Assembly: GCA_035693105.1 (NCBI GenBank)
Contig: DASSHC010000446.1
Location: 1 to 12,584 of the forward strand
Source of the DNA: DASSHC01 sp035693105
Lineage (GTDB): Bacteria > Chloroflexota > Chloroflexia > Thermomicrobiales > Thermomicrobiaceae
Reading direction: 5' to 3'
DNA: 12,584 bases
Shown here: positions 6,517 to 12,584 of the stretch, one piece after another
Position numbering within the stretch: position 1 is the stretch's first letter
How the letters are laid out: every line of letters starts with the position of its first letter
Program-made: the position numbers and the translations under genes
The notes under the pieces: model-generated
The model's database searches: none
Told to the model about the DNA's origin: nothing
The model's input: only the letters and a program-made list of their open reading frames with translations

Positions 6517-7275
6517 ATGACGACCGCCGCGCGAACAACAGCCACGCAAGCCTCGGCAACCAAGCGAGTGGGGATGGACTCACTGCGGAAGACCGCGCTG
6601 GTCGCGGGCGTGCTCTACCTGCTCACCTTTATCTCGATCCCGACCCTGGCGCTCTACGGTCCGGTGCACGAGGCGAACTTCATCATCGGCGCGGGATCGG
6701 ACACTCGCGTCATCTTCGGCGGCATCCTGGAGATCATCGTGGCCCTGGCCGGCATCGGTACCGCCGTCGCGCTCTACCCGGTGGTAAAGCGGCAGAACGA
6801 AGGGTTCGCATTGGGCCTGGTCGGCTCGCGGGTCCTGGAAGCGGCTGGCATGTTTGTCGGCGTCGCGAGCCTGCTATCGATCGTGGCGCTGCGGCAGGAC
6901 GGAGCCGGACCCGAGGCGCTGGTCACCGGCCAGGCGCTGGCCGCCTTCTATGACTCGATGTTCCGCGTCTCACAGAGCTTGCTGCCGGCCGTGAACGCCC
7001 TCTGCCTGGGCACCCTGCTCTACCGGTCGCGCCTTGTGCCGCGAGCCCTGCCCACGCTCGGACTCATCGGCGCGGCCCTGCTGGTCGCGACCTTCGCCGG
7101 CGGGCTGTTCGGTCTCTGGGATCAGGTGTCCGCGCTGTCGGCGATCGGGGCTCTGCCGATCGCGATCTGGGAGTTCGGGCTGGGCGTCTGGCTGACCGTC
7201 AAGGGCTTCAATACCAATGCACCCATCGCCCGGGCCATCCGGTCGGCACCAGATGGGGCCGTGACCGCCTCGTAG
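6517..7275 (+). CDS. DUF4386 family integral membrane protein
   Basis: The 252-residue product has about six hydrophobic helices (near 25-47, 65-88, 98-124, 150-170, 176-200 and 206-228). It shows the DUF4386 pattern: RKTALVAGVLYLLTFIS at the first helix, GGILEIIVALAGIGTAVALY followed by PVVKRQNEGFALG, SRVLEAA leading helix 3, and LPIAIWEFGLGVWLTVKGF at the end. The function of the family is unknown; it sits in the cytoplasmic membrane. The first 20 residues (MTTAARTTATQASATKRVGM) are polar and Ala/Thr-rich and look like a cytoplasmic lead-in. GAAAGGGA upstream of the ATG at 6517 is a reasonable ribosome site, and an internal ATG at codon 20 is a less likely start. It is separated from the preceding membrane-protein gene only by the small-protein relic. 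Confidence 0.88.
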   Translation: MTTAARTTATQASATKRVGMDSLRKTALVAGVLYLLTFISIPTLALYGPVHEANFIIGAGSDTRVIFGGILEIIVALAGIGTAVALYPVVKRQNEGFALGLVGSRVLEAAGMFVGVASLLSIVALRQDGAGPEALVTGQALAAFYDSMFRVSQSLLPAVNALCLGTLLYRSRLVPRALPTLGLIGAALLVATFAGGLFGLWDQVSALSAIGALPIAIWEFGLGVWLTVKGFNTNAPIARAIRSAPDGAVTAS

Positions 7276-7295
7276 TGCGACACCGCGCCGCAGGC

Positions 7296-7339
7296 CGGCG
7301 GAAGGCGCCAGTCAGACTTGAGGGACGCGTCTTCCGCCG
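7296..7339 (+). repeat. Stem-loop between the DUF4386 gene and the secreted-protein gene
   Basis: CGGCGGAAG at 7296-7304 pairs perfectly with CTTCCGCCG at 7331-7339. The pairing continues inward for four more positions (GCGC with GCGT, one of them G-T), leaving an 18-nt loop. No T-run follows, so it is not a typical intrinsic terminator. It lies 50 bases ahead of the next ATG and may be a processing or regulatory hairpin. Confidence 0.5.
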
Positions 7340-7388
7340 ACCCGCCACAGTGAGCTTTCGCAACCACCTGAGGGAGAAAGAGGTACGA

Positions 7389-7973
7389 ATGATGACCAGT
7401 TCCCTGAAGACGATCCGCGTCCTGATCGCCGTCATCGCCGCCACCGCACTGGCACTCCTGTCGGCGGCCATGCTCCCGGCTCAAGCCGCGGGGCTGCGCA
7501 ATTGCGTGGACGTGACCGGCAGCCAGATCGGCCGTGTCGGGTGCTATGAGACCGTCTGGGCAGGCGGAGTCCAGTACCGCATGACGTTCTCCAACCAGCA
7601 ATTCACGGGCGCGACACCCAGCGACCGAATCGGCAACTTCTACGTGCTGGCGCCACAGACCGACACGCCTCAGGGCACGCTGCCCTTCCTACACGACCAC
7701 GTCGTCGCCACCGTGCCGGCGCAGAACCACGGCAGCTACCGAGTCATCTACCACGGCTACTTCGTGTTCTGCAGTGCTGAGGGCATCGCCGGCGGCGCCT
7801 GCGAGCCAGCCATGACCGACATCCCGGGTTTCGGGACCGTCCCCTTCGCCAGGACCGTGAATGGGCAGATGCTGACGTCGACCGAGTCCATCGAGTCAGC
7901 CGCCGACGCCGGGCTGGTCACGCTGATCGACACCGGCGGGGTGCTCGTCGGCTCGATCACCTTCGGCAAGTAG
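7389..7973 (+). CDS. Secreted protein of unknown function with four cysteines
   Basis: The 194-residue product begins with a Sec signal peptide: basic K7/R10, hydrophobic core VLIAVIAATALALLSAAML (11-29), and probable cleavage after AQA (residue 33). The mature part of about 160 residues contains exactly four cysteines (C39, C52, C128, C138), which could form two disulfides outside the membrane. It contains the stretch FYVLAPQTDTPQGTLPFLHD and a C-terminal glycine-rich VTLIDTGGVLVGSITFGK. It is predicted to be an exported beta-rich soluble protein; I recognise no family and assign no function. The open frame extends upstream to 7275, but AAGAGGT at 7378-7384 and the signal peptide fix the start at 7389 or the next codon, 7392. 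It lies 113 bp after the DUF4386 gene on the same strand. Confidence 0.8.
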   Translation: MMTSSLKTIRVLIAVIAATALALLSAAMLPAQAAGLRNCVDVTGSQIGRVGCYETVWAGGVQYRMTFSNQQFTGATPSDRIGNFYVLAPQTDTPQGTLPFLHDHVVATVPAQNHGSYRVIYHGYFVFCSAEGIAGGACEPAMTDIPGFGTVPFARTVNGQMLTSTESIESAADAGLVTLIDTGGVLVGSITFGK

Positions 7974-8039
7974 CCGGCATCGACGGCGAGGCAGGGAGCG
8001 GGGTCGATCGCCAAGAGTTTAATGCATCGCCTGTCCTTT

Positions 8040-8070
8040 GGAGGGCTTGAGGGACCGCCCTCAGCCCTCC
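8040..8070. terminator. Strong hairpin after the secreted-protein gene (possible terminator)
   Basis: GGAGGGC (8040-8046) pairs with GCCCTCC (8064-8070), and TGAGGG (8048-8053) pairs with CCCTCA (8058-8063). A single bulged T (8047) and a 4-nt loop (ACCG) complete a 13-bp stem. It lies about 65 bp after the stop. There is no T-run, so a terminator role is uncertain, though GC-rich bacteria often use such tail-less hairpins. Confidence 0.45.
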
Positions 8071-8098
8071 CGGCGACGCTCGCCACGGAGGGCGCGAG

Positions 8099-8128
8099 AT
8101 GACTACCGACCGGTATAGGCATTAGAAT
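8099..8128 (+). promoter_or_regulatory. Weak candidate promoter for the DUF4389 gene
   Basis: ATGACT (8099-8104) and TAGAAT (8123-8128) are separated by 18 bases in an unusually AT-rich patch (ATTAGAATAT). The -10 has one mismatch and the -35 two. It lies after the hairpin at 8040-8070 and before the ribosome site GAGGAGGT at 8163-8170. This would give the DUF4389 gene its own transcript. Confidence 0.35.
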
Positions 8129-8175
8129 ATGCGTACGGACGAAACCGACCACGCGATGGGCTGAGGAGGTCGATC

Positions 8176-8817
8176 ATGGCAACCACCGCTGAACCCTACG
8201 CCGCCCGGCTCGATGTCGACTACCCCAACCGGCTTGACCGGCTCAGCACGGCGTTCCGGCTGATCTGGATCATCCCGATCTTCATCATCCTCAGCCTGCT
8301 CACCGCCGGCGGCAATGACACCATCGTGACCGAGACCGGCGAACGGGTGCGGAACTACGGCGGGGGGATCGGGACGGGACTCTTCCTGGCGACCGCGCTG
8401 ATGATCGTCTTCCGGCTGCGCTACCCGCGCTGGTGGTTCGACTTCGCCCGCGAGCTGACGCGCTTCGAGGCGCGGGTCGGGGCCTATCTGGTCTTGCTCA
8501 CCGACCGCTACCCCTCGACCGTCGACGAACAATCGGTACACCTCGACCTCGACTACCCCGACGTCGCGCAAGACCTCAATCGCTGGCTGCCGCTGGTCAA
8601 GTGGCTGCTGGCCATCCCGCACTACATCGTGCTCTTCGTCCTCTGGTTCGTCGCGTTCTTCGTGGTCGTGATCGCCTGGTTCGCGATCCTCTTCACCGGG
8701 CGCTATCCACGCGGGCTCTTCGATTTCGTGGTGGGGGTGGGCCGCTGGAGCCTGCGCGTCGCTGCCTACGCCTTCCTGCTGGTCACGGACCGCTACCCGC
8801 CATTCAGCCTCGGCTGA
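8176..8817 (+). CDS. DUF4389 family membrane protein with internal duplication
   Basis: The 213-residue product is built from two copies of a module of about 100 residues. Each copy has a strand-like lead with LDxDYP (LDVDYP at 12-17, LDLDYP at 123-128), a hydrophobic helix pair, and then a block ending in TDRYP. The first block runs from RYPRWWFDFARELTRFEAR to LTDRYPS (about 82-113). The second runs from RYPRGLFDFVVGVGRWSLR to VTDRYPPF (about 176-210). This matches the DUF4389 membrane-protein family of unknown function. Hydrophobic helices lie near 28-43, 65-80, 142-160 and 155-173. The ribosome site GAGGAGGT (8163-8170) precedes the ATG by five bases. It is the last plus-strand gene of the block and converges on amt. 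Cellular role is unknown. Confidence 0.88.
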   Translation: MATTAEPYAARLDVDYPNRLDRLSTAFRLIWIIPIFIILSLLTAGGNDTIVTETGERVRNYGGGIGTGLFLATALMIVFRLRYPRWWFDFARELTRFEARVGAYLVLLTDRYPSTVDEQSVHLDLDYPDVAQDLNRWLPLVKWLLAIPHYIVLFVLWFVAFFVVVIAWFAILFTGRYPRGLFDFVVGVGRWSLRVAAYAFLLVTDRYPPFSLG

Positions 8818-8920
8818 GCGGTGATCGCGGGCGGCCCTTCCGGAGACCCCGGCTTCTCTCCCAGCGTTGGTCCGAACGGAGCTGTGCGGAGAGGGCGTTT
8901 GCTTGCGACACCAGTGGTGC

Positions 8921-9049
8921 TGGGGACGGATCCCTCGACTGCGCTCGGGATGACAGGGATAGGGAGCAGCCTACCGGGCGAGGCAAGGCGTCGTCGTTCG
9001 CCCCGAACTACCCCTGTCATCCCGAGCGCAGTCGAGGGATCCGTCCCCA
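8921..9049. repeat. Perfect 38-bp inverted repeat with 53-nt loop (dispersed-repeat or MITE-like)
   Basis: The 38 bases at 8921-8958 are the exact reverse complement of 9012-9049; the arm includes ATCCCTCGACTGCGCTCGGG. The pairing continues past one mismatch for three more pairs (8960-8962 with 9008-9010). Each arm also contains a smaller palindrome (ATCCC...GGGAT). From memory, this CCCTCGACTGCGCTCGGGATGACA type of sequence recurs as a dispersed intergenic repeat in many bacteria. It lies between the convergent DUF4389 and amt genes, where the long hairpin could stop transcription from both sides. No transposase is present. Confidence 0.85.
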
Positions 9050-9086
9050 CGCGGTGTCCTACGTATTCGATGGCCGCCCGCTCCTC

Positions 9087-9187
9087 CTACGGGCGCTCCT
9101 CCCGCCGTTCCAATTCACGCCGCAACTGCTCATAGCGGTCAGCGCGCGCGGGGCGCCGGGGTGGGAGCCGCCGGCGGCGAGGGAGCC
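9087..9187 (-). pseudogene. Decayed copy of the 3' end of the solenoid-protein gene
   Basis: Reading leftward, YEQLRRELERREERP followed by a stop (9087-9089) closely matches the C-terminus YEQFRRELERERE of the intact protein at 11467-12513. A second block (9150-9179) matches 11528-11557 in 27 of 30 bases and encodes the GGS-PGAP linker. The first block (9106-9140) matches 11480-11514 in 29 of 35 bases. The spacer between the blocks is 4 bases shorter here (9 versus 13), so the linker and tail are in different frames. No start codon or N-terminal part is present, so this is a frameshifted relic. Confidence 0.7.
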
Positions 9188-9218
9188 GGGCGCAGCATGT
9201 TGCCGCGTCGTAATGGGA

Positions 9219-10439
9219 CTACGTCAGCTCGACATAGGCCTGTTCGCCATGTAGCGCCTGGTCAAGTCCGGCCGTCTCGGCAGCCTCGCTCACCCGAACG
9301 ATGGTGATATGGTTGATGATCCAGAGCATGCCGTAGGTAAAGGCGAACGCCCAGATTGTCGAAATGCAGACCGCGGCCAACTCCTTGCCGAAAAAGGCCG
9401 GATTACCGGCGAGCAGGCCGTCGACGCCGGCCGGATTGAAGGACTTGGTTGCCAGCACACCCAGCAGGACGATCCCCAGAAAGCCGCCGACTCCGTGCAC
9501 GCCCCAAACGTCGAGCGCGTCGTCCCAGTCCAGGCGATTCTTGAGCCAGACCGCGCCGTAGCAGACGCAGCCGGCCAGCACACCAATCACCATCGCGTCC
9601 TGTGGCGAGACGTAACCGGCTGCCGGGGTGATGGTCGCCAGCCCCGCCACGGCCCCAGTCAGCAGGCCCAGGAACCGTGGCTTGCCGTCGACGAACCAGT
9701 CCACCGCCAGCCAGACCATCGCGGCGAAGGAGGCCGCGAGGTCGGTGTTGAGGAAGGCGACCGCCGTAACCGAGTCGACGCGGAACTCGCTACCCGCGTT
9801 GAACCCATACCAGCCGAACCAGAGCAACCCGGTGCCCAACGCCACCAGTGGAATGCTGTGCGGTCCCTGGTCGACCACACGGCGCTTGCCCACGAAAAGC
9901 ACGGCGGCCAGCGCCGCGATCCCGGCGATGTTGTGTACCACAATCCCGCCCGCGAAGTCACGCACGCCCCAGTGCTGCAGCAGCCCGCCGCCCCAGATCA
10001 TGTGCACGAACGGGAAATAGACGAAAAGCAGCCAGAATGTCAGAAAAATCATGTAGGCCGGGAAGGTCACTCTGTTGGTGAAAGCGCCGGAGATCAACGC
10101 CGGGGTGATGATCGCGAACATCATCTGATAGGCGATGAACACGAGCAGCGGGATGCTCGCGGTCGGCGACGGCGACGTGAGCGACACGCCACGTAAGAAG
10201 GCGTGGTCAAGGTTGCCGATGATGCCATCGCTGCCGCCGGAGAAGCAGAGCGAGTAGCCCACCACGAACCAGATCACGGTCGTCCAGCCCATCGAGACAA
10301 AGCTCTGCACCATGATCGCGAGCACATTCTTACGCCCGACGAGTCCACCATAGAAGAACGCCAGACCTGGCGTCATCAGCATCACCAGGCTGGTGCACAA
10401 CAGCATGAAACCGGTATTGCCGGTATCGAGGCCGGGCAT
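9219..10439 (-). CDS. amt: Ammonium transporter (Amt/MEP/Rh family)
   Basis: This inner-membrane channel-type transporter moves ammonium or ammonia into the cell and acts as a trimer. The 406-residue product has the typical run of about eleven helices. Family landmarks are GNTGFMLLCTSLVMLMTPGL (7-26), FFYGGLVGRKN (28-38), MMFAIITPALISGA (106-119), the conserved D161 in DFAGGIVVH, and GWYGFNAGSE (209-218). The pore twin histidines are H169 and H315 (VWGVHGVGGFLG). The ATG at 10439 is chosen over longer in-frame starts because GAGGGGAG lies just upstream and the protein then begins like other Amt proteins (MPGLDTGNTG). The C-terminal cytoplasmic tail is short. No glnK/PII gene is adjacent, so it is an orphan amt in this window. 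It is convergent with the DUF4389 gene, and no promoter could be named. Confidence 0.95.
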   Translation of the reverse strand: MPGLDTGNTGFMLLCTSLVMLMTPGLAFFYGGLVGRKNVLAIMVQSFVSMGWTTVIWFVVGYSLCFSGGSDGIIGNLDHAFLRGVSLTSPSPTASIPLLVFIAYQMMFAIITPALISGAFTNRVTFPAYMIFLTFWLLFVYFPFVHMIWGGGLLQHWGVRDFAGGIVVHNIAGIAALAAVLFVGKRRVVDQGPHSIPLVALGTGLLWFGWYGFNAGSEFRVDSVTAVAFLNTDLAASFAAMVWLAVDWFVDGKPRFLGLLTGAVAGLATITPAAGYVSPQDAMVIGVLAGCVCYGAVWLKNRLDWDDALDVWGVHGVGGFLGIVLLGVLATKSFNPAGVDGLLAGNPAFFGKELAAVCISTIWAFAFTYGMLWIINHITIVRVSEAAETAGLDQALHGEQAYVELT

Positions 10440-10908
10440 GGCCACTCCCCTCACGATCAACGGCAACGGACCGCCAATCGACGGCCGGACTAGGAAATCG
10501 GCTACTAGCATGCGGCTTCTGGCGATTTCACGCAAGTTGATGTCGGGGGGTTACGCGGCTCGGCTCCTCGGGGCGTATCAGAGTTGGCTGGCGCCAAGTG
10601 GGTGGCGGATGAATCCTGCATCGCCACGCCGATTCGCTCGTTGCAGCACAGCCAGGCCCTCTGGCACCGTCTCGTCCGCCACATCTGCCCTTATTGATCA
10701 TTCGGGCTATCGCACCGGCTCGCCTGATGTCCAACTGACCATCGACCATCTGGTAGGCAAAGGGTGGCGCAGTGGCGCTGAATTGCACCGCCACCAGCCT
10801 TCCGCCGCTCGCTGCTGCGGTGACGAGGGGAACCGCCGCATCTCACCGGCGAACCGCCACGACCTCACACCGGCGAGGGTGATCGTCGTCCATCCTCGCG
10901 CTGGCCGG
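10440..10908. other. Intergenic region of about 470 bp between amt and the GIY-YIG gene
   Basis: No intact gene is supported here. Short open frames on both strands lack ribosome sites and recognisable domains. One minus-strand stretch (10578-10697) looks coding-like and is listed as a possible relic. A hairpin with 7-bp arms, GGTGGCG (10763-10769) and CGCCACC (10789-10795), has an inner GTG/CAC extension. A near-duplicate CTCACCGGCGA / CTCACACCGGCGA occurs near 10843-10880. The promoter of amt is presumably within this region, but I see no convincing match. Confidence 0.5.
10578..10697 (-). pseudogene. Possible fragment of a decayed gene (C-terminal end only)
   Basis: The minus-strand frame ending in TGA at 10580-10578 reads DVADETVPEGLAVLQRAN, then RRGDAGFIRHPLGASQL before the stop. 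This has the composition of a real, charged globular protein end rather than of random GC-rich frame. A stop (10698-10700) lies immediately upstream and there is no start codon. An adjacent frame upstream (QMVDGQLDIRRAGAIARMI, about 10695-10760) could be its continuation after a frameshift. I do not recognise the family, and this may be chance. Confidence 0.25.
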
Positions 10909-11409
10909 TCAACCGTTCCAGCGTGGCGAGTACATCTCAATGAGACACGCCTCGATCGACTTCCTCTGAGATGATGAATGGAAGTAGACGTTGACCTGGC
11001 GACCCGCTTTCGTTTCGTCGAGCACGTGCTGATTGATCTTGCAGTTCGTTGGCTGCCCATGCTCGTAACAATTCCTCGGCGAAATATTTCCATGCCCCGT
11101 GTTGAATCGCCTGAGCAGATCGACGCACTCGCCGATGTAGCGGACGGCGCCGTCGACGACCATGGCGTAGACCCCTGCCCGACCCGTGGGAACATTGATG
11201 CGAAACCGGCAGAACGTGCCGTGCCCGTACCTGTGAAGCGGGACGTTATCCGCTCCCTGATAGCGCCCTTGCGAGCTGTACTCGATGATGGTCCACGATT
11301 GGTCACGCTCCGGCGCCAGGCTTGCCACCAGCTCGAAGTCCCATTCCCCGAGACTCAGGTGTTCTGCTGTGCCCACGCATGCATCGCTTTCCCAATCCCT
11401 CGACGTCAT
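10909..11409 (-). CDS. GIY-YIG nuclease-domain protein
   Basis: The 166-residue product carries a C-terminal GIY-YIG fold. GVY (79-81) and YIG (91-93) lie in strands of the motif, an arginine follows (LLRRFN, R100/R101), then a glutamate in SIEACLIE (E153) and a closing asparagine in PRWN (N165). These match the family's catalytic Y/G, R, E and N set. Between them, NISPRNCYEHGQPTNCKIN resembles a subfamily of small stand-alone GIY-YIG proteins. Roughly 75 N-terminal residues form an extra region of unknown role. The reaction would be metal-dependent phosphodiester cleavage; its target is unknown, and no homing or repair partner is visible. The start is uncertain: the ATG at 11409 is my choice, the upstream ATG at 11448 is also in frame, and neither has a strong ribosome site. 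It lies 57 bp downstream of the solenoid-protein gene and may be cotranscribed with it. Confidence 0.8.
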   Translation of the reverse strand: MTSRDWESDACVGTAEHLSLGEWDFELVASLAPERDQSWTIIEYSSQGRYQGADNVPLHRYGHGTFCRFRINVPTGRAGVYAMVVDGAVRYIGECVDLLRRFNTGHGNISPRNCYEHGQPTNCKINQHVLDETKAGRQVNVYFHSSSQRKSIEACLIEMYSPRWNG

Positions 11410-11466
11410 CTCTGCGATCCGCCGGCTTCGCGCCCAGCCGCATGCCACGGAAATCGTTCGTCATCC

Positions 11467-12513
11467 CTACTCCCGTTCCCGCTCCAACTCGCGCCGGAAC
11501 TGCTCGTAGAGGTCGTCGCTGGGGCTGGGGGCGCCAGGGCGGGAGCCGCCAGCGGCGGGTGAGCCATGCTCGGGATGCAGCAGGCGCTCGGCGATGGCGC
11601 GCACGCCCTCGTGCGGCGAGCGGGCGGCCGCCTCGGCCACGACCGGCGCGCGATGGAAGCTCCACAGGAGATTGGCGGCGTCCTGCGCCAGCAGCGGCTC
11701 GGGGTGCGTCACCGCCAGCGCCAGCAGCGGCGCGACCTCGCGCGTCGGCAGGGCGCTGCCGAGCGCGACCAGCGCGCTGCGCCGCGCCTCCAGCGGCGCC
11801 GACTCGTCGGCCAGCAGGGCCGCCGCCTCCTCGGCGGCCCGCGCCGGCTCCAGCGCGAAGGCGGCGTCCCAGGAAGCCATGCGCAACCGCTCGCTGCTGT
11901 CCCGGCGCCAGCGTCCCCCCTCTTCGACCAGCCGCTCGGGCCAGTGGTCGAGCGTCAGCTCGCCGGCTAGGCCGCGCACTTCCTCGGCGGCGTCCTGCAG
12001 CGCGGCCGCCAGCAGCCGCCGGCGCTCGGGCGGCGTCAATGCCCCGGCGAAGTCGGGGTCGAGCAGCAGCAGCGTCAGCGTCGTCTCGCGCGCCAGCGCG
12101 CTCCCCCGCGCCATGGCACCACGCGCGACGGCGGCAAGGCTCGCCGGAGCCGCATCGCGCAAGCGCTCCCAGAGCGCCGAGGCCGCGTTGCCGCCCGCCA
12201 GGAAGGGCGCCTGTCGCCGCAGCTCCGCCAGCGAGAGCGCGGCGACCACCCGAGGGGTCGTCCGATCGCGATGGGTCGGGGAGAAGTCAGCGGGATAGCC
12301 GATCAGCCGGGCGGCCAGCGCGGCGGCCGCGCGGCCCGGCAGGCGCGGCAGCAGCTCGCCGCGCAGCCAGCGGCGCCCGGGGGCGCTCTGGCTCAGCGCG
12401 GCCAGCAGCGCGCGCCGGCGCGGCGCCGGCCAGGCCGCGACCTCGACGCCCGCGCCGGGCGGCGCCTCGCCCGCCAGGATGGCCCGCGCCAGATCGTCGA
12501 TCCGATCGTCCAT
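11467..12513 (-). CDS. Alpha-solenoid (HEAT-like repeat) protein of unknown function
   Basis: The 348-residue product is strongly Ala/Leu/Arg-rich and helical, without signal peptide or membrane segments. Repeated helix pairs are clearest in the C-terminal half, for example SAPLEARRSALVALGSAL, then EVAPLLALAVTHPEPLLAQD, then ANLLWSFHRAPVVAEAAA. Such spacing is typical of HEAT-type repeats, which usually serve as protein-binding scaffolds. A Gly/Pro-rich linker (GSPAAGGSRPGAPSPSDD) leads to a highly charged terminal helix, YEQFRRELERERE. The ATG at 12513 has an AGGTGAGG ribosome site about 8 bases upstream. The frame stays open to 12582 near the window edge, so a longer form is possible but lacks support. 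It is probably first in a unit with the GIY-YIG gene. A relic of its 3' end lies at 9087-9187. HEAT-like is inferred from pattern, and the function is not known. Confidence 0.7.
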   Translation of the reverse strand: MDDRIDDLARAILAGEAPPGAGVEVAAWPAPRRRALLAALSQSAPGRRWLRGELLPRLPGRAAAALAARLIGYPADFSPTHRDRTTPRVVAALSLAELRRQAPFLAGGNAASALWERLRDAAPASLAAVARGAMARGSALARETTLTLLLLDPDFAGALTPPERRRLLAAALQDAAEEVRGLAGELTLDHWPERLVEEGGRWRRDSSERLRMASWDAAFALEPARAAEEAAALLADESAPLEARRSALVALGSALPTREVAPLLALAVTHPEPLLAQDAANLLWSFHRAPVVAEAAARSPHEGVRAIAERLLHPEHGSPAAGGSRPGAPSPSDDLYEQFRRELERERE

Positions 12514-12584
12514 GGCACTCGCCTCACCTTCGCGCGCCGGCTGTGGCAACGAATGGCCGCTCCTGCTTGACAAGACGCGCAAGA

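Noticed and set aside
8921..9049. The 38-bp inverted repeat as the two ends of an insertion sequence
   Set aside because: Only 53 nt lie between the arms, with no transposase frame, so it is at most a miniature or dispersed repeat.
9309..10196. A 295-codon plus-strand open frame opposite amt
   Set aside because: The minus-strand Amt protein has all family landmarks; the antisense product is low-complexity and polar, without a credible start.
10528..10794. An 88-codon minus-strand frame in the amt upstream region taken as an intact gene
   Set aside because: There is no ribosome site and its second half becomes Arg/Pro-rich noise; only a short part looks coding-like, so at most it belongs to a decayed gene.
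11594..12298. A 234-codon plus-strand frame, extremely Ala/Ser/Arg-rich, opposite the solenoid gene
   Set aside because: The composition is typical of an off-frame translation of GC-rich DNA, while the minus frame gives a regular helical-repeat protein with a ribosome site.

Overview
The window is GC-rich bacterial DNA from the Chloroflexota, most likely the Thermomicrobia (a Sphaerobacter-like organism). That placement is inferred from the high GC, the large LuxR regulator of the MalT/LAL type beside an 87-residue small protein, the DUF4386 and DUF4389 membrane proteins, and the style of the intergenic palindromic repeats. No database search was possible. I saw no rRNA, tRNA, CRISPR array or transposase gene.

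Layout: (1) 1-108, minus strand: the 5' end of a YtxH-like gene running off the left edge, divergent from the next operon. (2) 309-2330, plus: sucC-sucD, the two subunits of succinyl-CoA synthetase of the TCA cycle, closed by a palindromic repeat whose right hairpin looks like a rho-independent terminator. (3) 2649-8817, plus: a near-consensus sigma-70 promoter and a 918-residue LuxR/LAL ATPase regulator. It is followed by an 87-aa small protein, a four-helix membrane protein, a decayed second copy of the small-protein gene, a DUF4386 membrane protein, a secreted four-cysteine protein and a DUF4389 membrane protein. (4) 8818-9218: a convergent intergenic region with a perfect 38-bp inverted repeat and a decayed fragment of the 3' end of a gene found 2.4 kb away. 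(5) 9219-12513, minus: an Amt ammonium transporter, a roughly 470-nt region without a clear gene, a small GIY-YIG nuclease-domain protein, and an alpha-solenoid (HEAT-like) protein with a charged C-terminal tail.

sucCD is ordinary central metabolism. The LuxR-led block is the accessory part. A STAND-type sensor/regulator sits upstream of several small membrane or exported proteins of unknown function, with direct repeats and hairpins in the leader before the first of them. A reasonable inference is a regulator-controlled envelope or stress module. The remnant small-protein gene suggests that small-protein plus membrane-protein pairs have been duplicated here. On the minus strand, the duplicated gene tail brackets amt and the GIY-YIG gene, which points to past rearrangement.
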